Positions 54,955 through 64,000 of a stretch of DNA of 64,000 nucleotides are shown here, in pieces (within the stretch, counting starts at the first letter, position 1; each line of letters starts with the position of its first letter). Source of the stretch: Mytilus galloprovincialis (taxonomy: Eukaryota; Mollusca; Bivalvia; Mytilida; Mytilidae); the NCBI RefSeq assembly GCF_965363235.1, contig NC_134844.1, forward strand, positions 73,959,497 to 74,023,496, read 5' to 3'. A program made the position numbers and the translations under genes. Under the pieces are notes generated by a model. That model did not search any database. It worked only from the letters and a program-made list of their open reading frames with translations, and had not been told where the DNA came from.

Positions 54955-55210
54955 TTTTTGTTCATGCAACGTTGTCAATATAATGGAATTTGATGCAACT
55001 GTCATACAAGTGAGAGGTTAAGCTAGCTAAAAAAAAACAAAGTTCAATCCACCATTTTCAACTTTAGAAAATGCATGTACCAAGTCATGAATATGACAGT
55101 TGTTATCCATTCGTTTGATGTGCACGTGTTTGAGCCTTTGATTTTTTTGCCATTTGATTAGGGACTTTCCGGTTTGAATTTACCTCGGAGTTCAGTATTT
55201 TTGTGATTTT
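54955..55210 (+). repeat. dispersed repeat, family V, copy 2
   Basis: Uninterrupted relative of 53925-54640, ending TCGGAGTTCAGTATTTTTGT. Confidence 0.75.
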
Positions 55211-57123
55211 AATTTTTGATTTTCATAAATATTTTACAACATATTTATATGTGACAAAAATATTAAAAAAAAAATCAAGAAACTTGAACCACCTACTTCA
55301 TCACTAAAGTTCCATTGGATAAATAGCGGTGTGGCAATCAACACATTTGAAAATTGAGAAGCTTAATATTGCCTTAGCAATATAGAATGTGATTAAAACG
55401 TTCAGTTGCATTTACAAAGTTATGTCCCTGTAGTATAATACCACTTTTGAACGTCAGTACGAACACATGGTTCTATTTGATGGCTATTAGTTCTGTTTTG
55501 TTTTAGAATTATATGCTTCCTGCTAGAGTCCAAATGAAATAGATTTCAGTAATTAAATTGCTTACAATTCACTGTACTGCCTTCTACAATAAACAAAACC
55601 TATACATTATAGTAAGCTTTAAAAAAAAAGTCACGGCATCGCAACCGACGGTTCTTTACCGGAACAAAAAGTTTAAAATTCGTGTTACTTTGTGACTTCA
55701 TAGATGGAACATTCCTTTCCATGATCAGTGATAACTAGAAAAGTATTCTTAGTCGGATGGAAAGCTATATTCTTAGGAGTTACAAGATGTTCTAATACTG
55801 GTTCCTTGTATCCTGTTACCGTGTTTATTCGCACAATGGAACCTACTTCTTTGTTGGAAACACATACAAACAATTGCCCTTGCTGATCAAGGTCTTGTCC
55901 TGTAATATCATTGTCTCTCTTCAGAGTGTAAGGAATACGACTTATTGAGCCACTTTCAGTCAAATGTTTGATTGATTTGCCATCAGAAATAAATATTCCA
56001 TTGTGGTCTGCCGGGCACATGAACTCCAGCTTAATTTTAGTTTTCAAAGACTTGGGAATTCTTTGATCTTTATTCAAGACAACAACTTTCCGTGAGTTGA
56101 TATTTGAATAAATCTTGTCATTTGTCACCTTGACACAATTGAAACAGCCGCTTGTCTGGGTAAACCAAGGGTCCTCTGCCAAGATCTCTTTATTAAATTT
56201 GCAGAGGCCTACGGCGGGAAAAGATGCATAAGTATCATTTTTCAAATCACAAGTTATGTCTAGAGGGCAATATTTCATTTGTATTGATTGGACACTAGCG
56301 CTGGCAATGTCATAAATATTTAGTAAAAAGTGGCCTGAAAATACAATGCGATTATCTAAAGTGAAACAAGCAGAGTAAATTCTTGTCATTTTATGCTGAG
56401 AACAACTGATCTTCTGATAAAGACAAACTCTTCCTTGTTGAAAATGATAAGGTTGCACTTGCTGATTATCTAGTGGTTCTTGAACTCTAGTTTTTATCTT
56501 TTCAATTTTTATTGCAGATATTTTAGTTAAAATTGGTTTAATCTTCCCTGTGAAGTCAAATGAAGACGGCCGAATTTCGTATTCCGTTAAATTCTCCTGA
56601 AAGTTATCTAAAAAAGATTCTTCTTCGCCTTGTAAACGCTCAATCGTCTTAACGGCTGCGAGGATTCTAGTTTCGGAAGCATGCTCGACAAGCGTTTTAA
56701 TAGCAGTTTGCCAGGACTCTGATTTATTCTTTCTTGCTGTCAGATCTTTAATATTCTGTTTAATTTTGTCTTTGCATTCTTTTTCAAGGTCATCTCCCTT
56801 TTTATCGATTACCTGTTCCAGTTCCTCTAAGAATCCGATAAGTTCCTTTCGAATATTTATTAACTTTTCTTTACATCCGTCTTTCTGGACAGTTACTAAC
56901 TTCAAATTGTTCTTGTAGGCCTCGACTATCCTGCATATTACAAGCGAACAATTTGACGTTCGCCGTTTTAAATCCTCTATCGAAGTTCCCGTTCTCACGC
57001 CCTTTGATGCCTTTTCAATTGACTTGACATCTTTGCATGCGCTGTGCAACTCCAAGAATGGGGATTGTCTTGTGGTTCGCTGTTATTTTCCCTTTGCGAT
57101 AAAATTTCGCGCACTCGACACAG

Positions 57124-57477
57124 ATAGTATCAAAAGTACCAGGATTATAATTTTATACGCCAGACGCGCGTTTCGTCTACATAAGACTCATCAGTGACGC
57201 TCAGATCAAAATAGTTAAAAAGCCAAACAAATACAAAGTTGAAGAGCATTGAGGACCCAAAATTCCAAAAAGTTGTGCCAAATACGGCTAAGGTAATCTA
57301 CTCCTGGGGTAAGAAAATCCTTAGTTTTTTGAATAATTCAAAGTTTTGTAAACAGAAAATTTATAAAAATGACCATATAATTGATATTCATGTCAACACC
57401 GAAGTGCTGACTACTGGGCTGGTGATACCCTCGGGGACGAAACGTCCACCAGCAGTGGCATCGACCCAGTGGTGTAA
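57124..57477 (+). mobile_element. 354-bp element, dimer unit 1
   Basis: ATAGTATCAAAAGTACCAGG to CCAGTGGTGTAA, with ACGCCAGACGCGCGTTTCGT near its start. It and unit 2 are almost identical. ACAG at 57120-57123 and 57831-57834 is a 3-4 bp target duplication. Confidence 0.85.
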
Positions 57478-57830
57478 ATAGTATCAAAAGTACCAGGATT
57501 ATAATTTTATACGCCAGACGCGCGTTTCGTCTACATAAGACTCATCAGTGACGCTCAGATCAAAATAGTTAAAAAGCCAAACAAATACAAAGTTGAAGAG
57601 CATTGAGGACCCAAAATTCCAAAAAGTTGTGCCAAATACGGCTAAGGTAATCTACTCCTGGGGTAAGAAAATCCTTAGTTTTTTGAATAATTCAAAGTTT
57701 TGTAAACAGAAAATTTATAAAAATGACCATATAATTGATATTCATGTCAACACCGAAGTGCTGACTACTGGGCTGGTGATACCCTCGGGGACGAAACGTC
57801 CACCAGCAGTGGCATCGACCCAGTGGTGTA
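57478..57830 (+). mobile_element. 354-bp element, dimer unit 2
   Basis: Second, nearly identical head-to-tail unit. Related full and partial units lie at 59222-59577 and 59578-59665, and diverged pieces at 20222 and 22690. ORFs of 80-117 codons here are by-products. Confidence 0.85.
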
Positions 57831-57959
57831 ACAGAGACATTCGATGCAATCGCTACACCACGATACTGCTTTTTGATTTTCTTCATCTCGATAACATGGC
57901 TCACACCACTGTATATGTATGTTTGAGGCTTCCGCCATTCTTTTAAGGAAGCCAGTTAT

Positions 57960-59220
57960 GTTTGGAAATTTTTTTTCCCTACAACAAACATTAATGTGAT
58001 CAAAATTAAATGTTTTTGTATTTCTCTTTTAAATAACATGCACTGAAGGATGTTTAAACAATATATTGCACTTATACTACAAATCCATTTGTTAAATGCA
58101 TGTTTGCACTTTCTTTCTTTTTGAAAGTTCGTATGTAACAATTTTTTTTATTGTTTATAGTATTTATATCAAAATGTTTTGTAATATAAACGACCCCGTC
58201 AATATTCTAATTGTATACACCTTCGGCTGAAATATGCTGGGGAGAATTTGCCTATTGACTTAATATTATGGATTGTCAATTATGGGTCTTAGTAGTCGAT
58301 TCCCTAGCCCTTATTTAAAAAGTCGCTTTGGGTTTTGATTTTTTGGTTAGCTACCTTGATTTTGTTATCAGGTTATGTAGTTCTGTTATTTTTGAACAGC
58401 GGTACTACTTCTGTTGTATTTATAGATTGCATAATACCATGAATGAATGGTGAATATTTAAAAACATTCTATCATTCTGAATCTTCTGGATGGTCTTCTT
58501 ATTCGCAAATACACCATCTCATCTTATTTTTATATGATGCACCTTCGACTTGTTATAAAGTTGGTAAATAAGACAATATCCAGATAGAAAAAAATGCTGA
58601 TATAAAGCTTTAATTGAAAAAAAAACGATGTGAGAGTGATTAATTTACACTGTGCAGTGTCAGAATAACATGTTTTTCAACAAACGTAACTTAAGCCCGC
58701 GTCCTCTCTCAAAACCGAATGGAACCCCTCTTATCAGTCATCAAAATATTTAGTTACAATGAATCATTTTAGTTTCCTTTTAATGAGTTAAAAAATATTA
58801 AAACAATTTAAAGATTTCGTAAAAGAGCACGACAGATTCAGTCATGTCAATAATTACTTCCCTCTCCCTTGCTGATGAGGTTTGTTAATTACCATTTCTA
58901 TCTAGGTATTACAGTTTAAAGATAAAAGGTGAGAAAGCAAGTAACATTGGTGCCATATTATCATTTAAGGGCAATTGATAAATATAATATCGTGTTACAC
59001 GACATTTGGGGTTGGAATCTGTTTCTATAATGATTTTAAAACAATATGCAGGCAAACTTATTTCTTCTTTTCAAATGATCTGCAAAAAGATGTGTTCTTT
59101 ATATGTGACGTCACCAATGAAGTTCTGCAATCAAACGAACCACTCTGATTAAATTTAAAAAATATCAACAGGTCAGGAAAAGTATAAATCGTGAAAGAAT
59201 TAGAGAAAAAATGACATATA
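57960..59220. other. intergenic between TRIM-like copies, left part
   Basis: AT-rich DNA with no supported gene or repeat match. Confidence 0.4.
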
Positions 59221-59221
59221 A

Positions 59222-59665
59222 ACTCATCATATATACCAGGATTGATTTTGTATTTACGCCTGACGCGTGTTTCGTCTACAAAAGACTTATCAGTGATGCT
59301 GGAATCCATAAAATTTAAAAAGGCCAAATAAAGAAGAAGTTGAAGAGCATTAAGGAAAAAAATTCCAAAAAGTTTTGCAAAATACAGCTAAGGTAATATA
59401 TTCCTAAGGTAGAAAAGCCTTAGTATTTCAAAAATTCAAATGATTAGTAAACAGTAAATTTATAAATATAACCATATCAATGATTATTCATGCCAGCGCA
59501 GTAGTGCCGACTACTGGGCTGGTGACACTCTCTGGGAATTAAAACTACACCAGCAGTGGTATCGACCCAGTGGTTGTAAATAAACTCATCATAGATACCA
59601 GGATTAATTTTTTGTATTAACGCCAGACGCGCGTTCTGTGTACAAAAGTCTCATCAGTGTCGCTC
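59222..59665 (+). mobile_element. diverged 354-bp element, one full and one partial unit
   Basis: ATACCAGGATTGATTTTGTA ... ACGCCTGACGCGTGTTTCGT ... ACCCAGTGGTTGTAA, followed by a second start (ATACCAGGATTAATTTTTTG). Tandem organisation recurs in this older copy. Confidence 0.8.
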
Positions 59666-61425
59666 GAATCCATAAAAGGAAATATGAAAAGAGATTAGAT
59701 AAAAACATTGATAAACAAACAAATTGTAATCCTGTGAATATATTATGACATATTGAATAAGGTATAACATAATCACAAAAACGAAAGTAGAATCGTGGTC
59801 ATTTATATTTAAGATAACCTTAATATTTGACATTGGTCATATATGATGCATTAAATACATTCTACATTGACTAAGCTGAAATATATACATACCAACTATA
59901 ATCTTAGCTATAATCTTCATTTAACATGTTTAACAACTACCCCATTGTTATACAGTACATAATAATACTACATAACAGTAACTACCACGTGATATTCTAA
60001 ATAATATGTTAATCTATGGAACTCCCAAACTGTCTTATAATAATCATAATTTTCATAAAAATGAGCTTTTATCATTATATGATGTTATTATACCGTTATA
60101 TAATATGCTTATTACATTTTTATTATAAATATTTCTGCCAGACGGACATGTACACCTTACAATAATTGAATACATCAAATACAGGTGAGCTATTACTTAC
60201 AGTATCTGAAAAACCAACACACACCAAAAAATTAACATTGAACAACTGCCCCTGAAAATGACACCAAGGCCAGTCTGACAAGTCAGCCTTACAATCATTT
60301 TATACACAAATATTGTGACTGTTTGATAATAGTATGTTACATCTAGACTTAACCACGTCTTTACCTTGATAATTGGTCGGATATCGGAGATATTAGGTCG
60401 AGGTCAGAGGATCTCTGTCTAACGCACATGTACACCTTGAGAAGATCCCATATACAACAAAAAAATTACAGATATTTTATGCAGTGGCCGAAGTTAAAAC
60501 GACTGGTCTCGTAGATATGTCACTACATACGAGAAATCATCAACGAATTCGTTCTGATAAGCCAATAATTAAATATCGGTAAATTTATGAAGATTTTGAT
60601 AATAAAAAAAATCGTTTTAAAAAATTCAAATTTCTTATTTTAGAGTAAAACTTAGCCATTCAAGTATATAAAACATGTTCATTTTTTTTCTTCTCTAATT
60701 TGAGGTTTCAATTGATTGTAATTTCGAAAAAGTAACAAACTTGAAATTCTTATATTACCATCGGGGATCACATCCTATGTCAACAATTTGTAGAATTATA
60801 TTAAATTAAAGATAAGTTATATAATATACAAACTAAACAGAAAGTCTCAAGGTATTGCAATGTTTGAAATGACTACATTTTTGTACCTTTGTCACCTATT
60901 TCATCCTTCTAATGCCAAGAGACATAACAATGAATTAGAAATCAAGACTCAATATCTCACAAGACAAGGGGGATATCTTTTTTAACACCATGCATGTTAC
61001 ATGAAGAGAAATATTTTGTTTTTCAAAGACATACCTCTAATCTGTAGCAATTATTATTTTATGTTTTATAAAACTTTCTGGAGACACTTAATATAATACA
61101 TCAGATGCAGCTAAAATAGATGTTTACTGCTAAGAAATAAAGCAAAATATAATAATGAATAAGATCTGTTATTGTATTTTTTCATTATAGTTGTATAATT
61201 TCCCTTAGTAGACTATCATTGCTATAGAGGAAATTTTTGTTATAAGAAGGCTTTTTGCGTCGTTAAATGATTTAAAATTCTGATAGCGGTCGAAATTTCT
61301 AGCTCTTCACCTCTATAAGGACAATTGCAGAACCTGTTTATGTATTGTATATTTGCACTGATAACTAATGAACTGAAATTATTATCAATGTATGGTCGAC
61401 TAACAGCAAGTAATCAATCAAATGT
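59666..61425. other. intergenic, no gene seen
   Basis: AT-rich, no ORF or repeat recognised. A slightly less AT-rich patch at 60360-60440 (GGTCGAGGTCAGAGGATC) is not explained. Confidence 0.4.
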
Positions 61426-61698
61426 TTACAGTCGATTGCATTGAGTGTGTATGTAAAGGTAACATATTTAGTTAACTTGATTGCTAGGTGAACCGTGAAG
61501 TCATTACTAGGTTAGGTATACTACCCTCATTTCGAAGTAGCCTAGTCCTACAGACAGAAAGATTGGTTATCTGTCGGACTAGTCTACTCTTAAAGGAGGG
61601 TAGTTTAACTAACCTAATAATGACTTCACGGTTCATCTAGCAAGCACGCTAACCAAAGATATTACTGTAATCTACACACTAAATGCAATCGGCTGTAA
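61426..61698. mobile_element. foldback MITE with ~120-bp arms
   Basis: TTACAGTCGATTGCAT and ATGCAATCGGCTGTAA ends; the inner block GTGAACCGTGAAGTCATTA pairs with TAATGACTTCACGGTTCA. It lies about 130 bp past the stop of the intact TRIM-like gene. Confidence 0.75.
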
Positions 61699-61827
61699 GT
61701 AAAATGAAATAATTTCTTTGTTGTAATTTGCGATTCAATACTAAAAAGTAAATGCGATACAATTCAATCGACATAACCAACAGACTGTCATAGGTTAAAC
61801 GCTAAAACAATAAGTTTTAAGTGCTTG

Positions 61828-63501
61828 TTAATTTTTGAATTGATAAATTGCGCATTCTTTGCCATGATCAGTCATAACAAGAAACATATTCTCAGTCGGA
61901 TCCGGATGAAAAGCGATATCACGCGGGGTTACGAGATTTTCTAATACTGGTTCCCTGTATCCTGTAGTTGTGTTTATTCGCTCAACTGCTCCTTTTTCTT
62001 TGTTGCAAATGCATGCAAATAATTGCCCTTGATTATCAACGTCTAGTCCTGTGATCTCATCGCCAGTTCTCATCTTGATGGGAATTTTACTGTGTGAACC
62101 AGATTCTGGCATATGTATAATTGATTTACCATCAGATAAAAGTATTTCACCACGCTTTTCCAAGCACATGAAGCATGCTTTGAATGTACAGTTTAATGTT
62201 TTGACAACAGTTCCTTCTCCATTCAAAAGAATTATACCGTTTTCAATATTTGAATAAAGCATGGTATTGTTCAGCTTGACCAGTCCATATTCACCAGATC
62301 TAACTCTTGTCTTGTTGATACATCGACCTTCATTTAAGTTCTTAATGTCTATATTGTAAACACCTACAGCAGGAAAAGATGCATACATATTATTGTTCAA
62401 TCCACAAGTTAGGTTTGTAGCGTTAAATGATACCTTTATTGTTCGAACACTGGAGCTAATAGTATCATAAACACAAAACGGCTTGCCATTAAAAACGATT
62501 AGATCATCCATAGTGAAACAAGCGTTGTTCATTATTTCCATTTCCAATTGAGAACAACTTATTGTGTAAAAAAGTTGGAACTTTTGTTGTTGATTTTTGT
62601 AGGCGTGAACTTGTTTCACATTAAGTGGGTGTTGAACTGACGTTTTGATCTTCTCTATTTTTAATTCGGATAGTGTAGCTAAGATTGGTTTAATTTTTTC
62701 TATACATTCAAACGGACACGGGGACATGCACAGTTTATAATCCACCAAATCTTCTTCTAACTTTGTCAAAAGTACTTCCTCTTCGACTTGTAAGAGGTCT
62801 ATAGTTTTGATTGCTGCAAATATTCTTGTTTCGGAAGCATGTTCTTTTAACGTTTCTATAGCAGTTTGTCTGGACGCCGATTTATTTTGTCTTGTGGTCA
62901 GATCTTTAATTTTCTTTTCAATTTCACTCGTGCATTCCTTATCACAGGCACCAAGTTTGGTATAAATTTCTTGTTCTAGCTCATCCAAGTAGGTATTAAG
63001 TTCTTTCCGAAATCTTCTGATTTTCCCCCTATAATCATCTTTCTGTCCAGATAGAGAACTCAAATTATTCTTGTATACATCGAGTATTTTACTTATCATA
63101 AGCAAAAATTCTGAAATACGCCGTTGTAAATCGTCAATCGCCGTTCCCATTTTTACACCTTTTGACGCCTTTTCTATGGACTGAACATCTTCGCATGTTT
63201 TGTGCGATTCACGAAGACAAAAAGCGCAACAGATTTGGTCATGGTGTATGCAAAAGAGAGAAAGTTTCTGATCTTCATGAATATGGCAGGTATCCAGAAT
63301 ATTTAAAACCGAAGATCCTAACTTTTCAGCTTGAAGAATAGGGATTGTTTTGTGATTCGCTGTTGTTTTCCCTTTTCGATGGAACTTTAGACATTCTCCA
63401 CATAATGGTTCAGAGCAGTCACTACACCAAGAATGAGCTTGTTGGTTTTCTCCATCTCTACCGCACGGTTCACACCACTGTATATTCGAGGCGCCAGCCA
63501 T
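61828..63501 (-). CDS. TRIM-like protein: two B-boxes, coiled coil, propeller-like C terminus (no RING)
   Basis: A 557-aa, apparently single-exon protein. Residues 10-50 form a B-box-1-like zinc module (CEPC...WCSDC...CGEC...H). Residues 72-103 form B-box 2 (CHIH...C..H...CCAFC...SH). Residues about 105-260 are a Lys/Glu-rich coiled coil that would mediate dimerisation. The C terminus has repeated short strands such as ITGLDVDNQGQLFACI and DIAFHPDPTENMFLV, typical of NHL-like beta-propellers used for binding. There is no N-terminal RING, so it is not an E3 ligase by itself. RING-less B-box/NHL proteins are strongly expanded in bivalves, often discussed as immune or regulatory factors; that role is inferred. 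ATG context AAAGCCATGG is good. A broken tandem paralogue lies 4 kb away in the same orientation. Confidence 0.88.
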   Translation of the reverse strand: MAGASNIQWCEPCGRDGENQQAHSWCSDCSEPLCGECLKFHRKGKTTANHKTIPILQAEKLGSSVLNILDTCHIHEDQKLSLFCIHHDQICCAFCLRESHKTCEDVQSIEKASKGVKMGTAIDDLQRRISEFLLMISKILDVYKNNLSSLSGQKDDYRGKIRRFRKELNTYLDELEQEIYTKLGACDKECTSEIEKKIKDLTTRQNKSASRQTAIETLKEHASETRIFAAIKTIDLLQVEEEVLLTKLEEDLVDYKLCMSPCPFECIEKIKPILATLSELKIEKIKTSVQHPLNVKQVHAYKNQQQKFQLFYTISCSQLEMEIMNNACFTMDDLIVFNGKPFCVYDTISSSVRTIKVSFNATNLTCGLNNNMYASFPAVGVYNIDIKNLNEGRCINKTRVRSGEYGLVKLNNTMLYSNIENGIILLNGEGTVVKTLNCTFKACFMCLEKRGEILLSDGKSIIHMPESGSHSKIPIKMRTGDEITGLDVDNQGQLFACICNKEKGAVERINTTTGYREPVLENLVTPRDIAFHPDPTENMFLVMTDHGKECAIYQFKN

Positions 63502-64000
63502 GGCTTTGTTGGTTTTTTTTTTTTTTTTGCAGTTCTACAATAAAATAAAATATATAAAGATCAGTTTAGCTTGACTGTTAGTTGGATGAATTTATAAATC
63601 AAGAAGTAAATGAAGATTTATCATAACCATGTGTATTAAACTACCTTTCGTATTGGCTTCAAATATTTTTGTTTTTGATATATCCTTAGTTTTCAAATAT
63701 ATTTGGCTGTGATCGTTCACGATGAAGGTAAGCAAAGGAAACATGGAATTTAGAAAGTATTGTCTCCATTGTTGTACTTCGTTTCTATGTTCTTTCACTT
63801 AAAAGTTAGCCGACAACCTAGCTTCAGGGGCGGATCAAGGATTTTGGAAAGGGAGCATAGTATTAAATTTCCCCGAGCGGAGCGAGTCAATTATTTTTTA
63901 CCTGTTTTTGGTTTAAATACATTTAATAAGTGTAAAATGCATTTTAGTTAAAGAATAGAGGTTGGACATTTTTGGTGCCGTATTCCCTCCATTTATTGTC
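63502..64000. other. upstream of TRIM-like gene, no other gene seen
   Basis: A T-run lies just upstream of the ATG. At about 63825-63850, GGGGCGGATCAAGGATTTTG resembles a common dispersed repeat. No promoter motif stands out. Confidence 0.4.

Larger units (their letters stand above)
55685..57938 (-). pseudogene. TRIM-like B-box/coiled-coil/beta-propeller gene, disrupted
   Basis: A close paralogue of the intact gene at 61828-63501. Reading on the minus strand, the start is at 57938 (MAEASNIHIQWCEPC...), giving the first half of B-box 1 (to ...WCSDC). The frame is then interrupted by a 707-bp tandem dimer of a mobile element (57124-57830). It resumes with CVECAKFYRKGK and HKTIPIL. Compared with the paralogue, the next 41 codons, including most of B-box 2, are deleted with one extra base, shifting the frame. 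From about 57052 a long open frame of about 455 codons runs through the coiled coil and propeller-like C terminus to a TAA at 55685. That frame has no ATG at its start, so a native full-length product is not expected. A shorter product from an internal ATG is possible. Confidence 0.8.

Noticed and set aside
57239..57946. ORFs of 80 and 117 codons
   Set aside because: They are readings of the two identical element units, the second running into antisense TRIM remnant sequence.

Overview
The window looks like marine bivalve nuclear DNA, most likely a Mytilus-type mussel. The sequence is very AT-rich, genes are split by long introns, and the space between exons is packed with short non-autonomous mobile elements. 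Many of these I recognise by eye as common mussel repeats. There is no sign of prokaryotic gene organisation, and nearly all the short open reading frames are noise or repeat translations. The species is an inference; no search was run.

I can support five protein-coding loci and one retrotransposon fragment. (1) 9256-10310 (+): the 3' part of a non-LTR retrotransposon (end of reverse transcriptase, 3' stem-loop, hexamer tail). (2) 10672-11436 (-): an intronless 254-aa protein of unknown function with a likely lipid-anchored N terminus. (3) 15295-27053 (-): a six-exon gene found by joining splice sites. All phases agree and give a 203-aa protein with a retropepsin-like (DDI1/NRIP-type) aspartic protease fold whose catalytic Asp is replaced by Asn. 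(4) 29940-53492 (+): a 13-exon gene for a 588-aa secreted metalloprotease with the order signal peptide, very short propeptide, astacin domain, EGF, C-type lectin, CUB. All exon phases agree. (5) 55685-57938 (-): a broken B-box/coiled-coil (TRIM-like) gene, interrupted by a tandem dimer of a 354-bp element and by a frameshifting deletion. (6) 61828-63501 (-): its intact 557-aa paralogue.

Layout: 1-9 kb is gene-poor and holds repeats only. 9-11.5 kb holds the LINE fragment and the small unknown gene. 15-27 kb is the retropepsin-like gene, whose introns hold foldback elements. A 2.9-kb spacer separates it head-to-head from the astacin gene at 30-53.5 kb, whose introns hold several large nested elements. 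These include a 3.7-kb composite at 37077-40739 with a 6-bp target duplication, a 2.2-kb element at 33139-35352, and a 1.5-kb element with 46-bp perfect terminal inverted repeats ending only 57 bp before exon 6. 53.5-64 kb holds repeats and the tandem TRIM-like pair.

The genes do not form an obvious shared pathway. The astacin protein should be secreted; the TRIM-like proteins should be cytoplasmic; the retropepsin-like protein has no signal peptide. The most novel items are the cryptic pseudo-retropepsin gene, the astacin with an inserted lectin module and no visible aspartate-switch propeptide, and the nested transposon archaeology.
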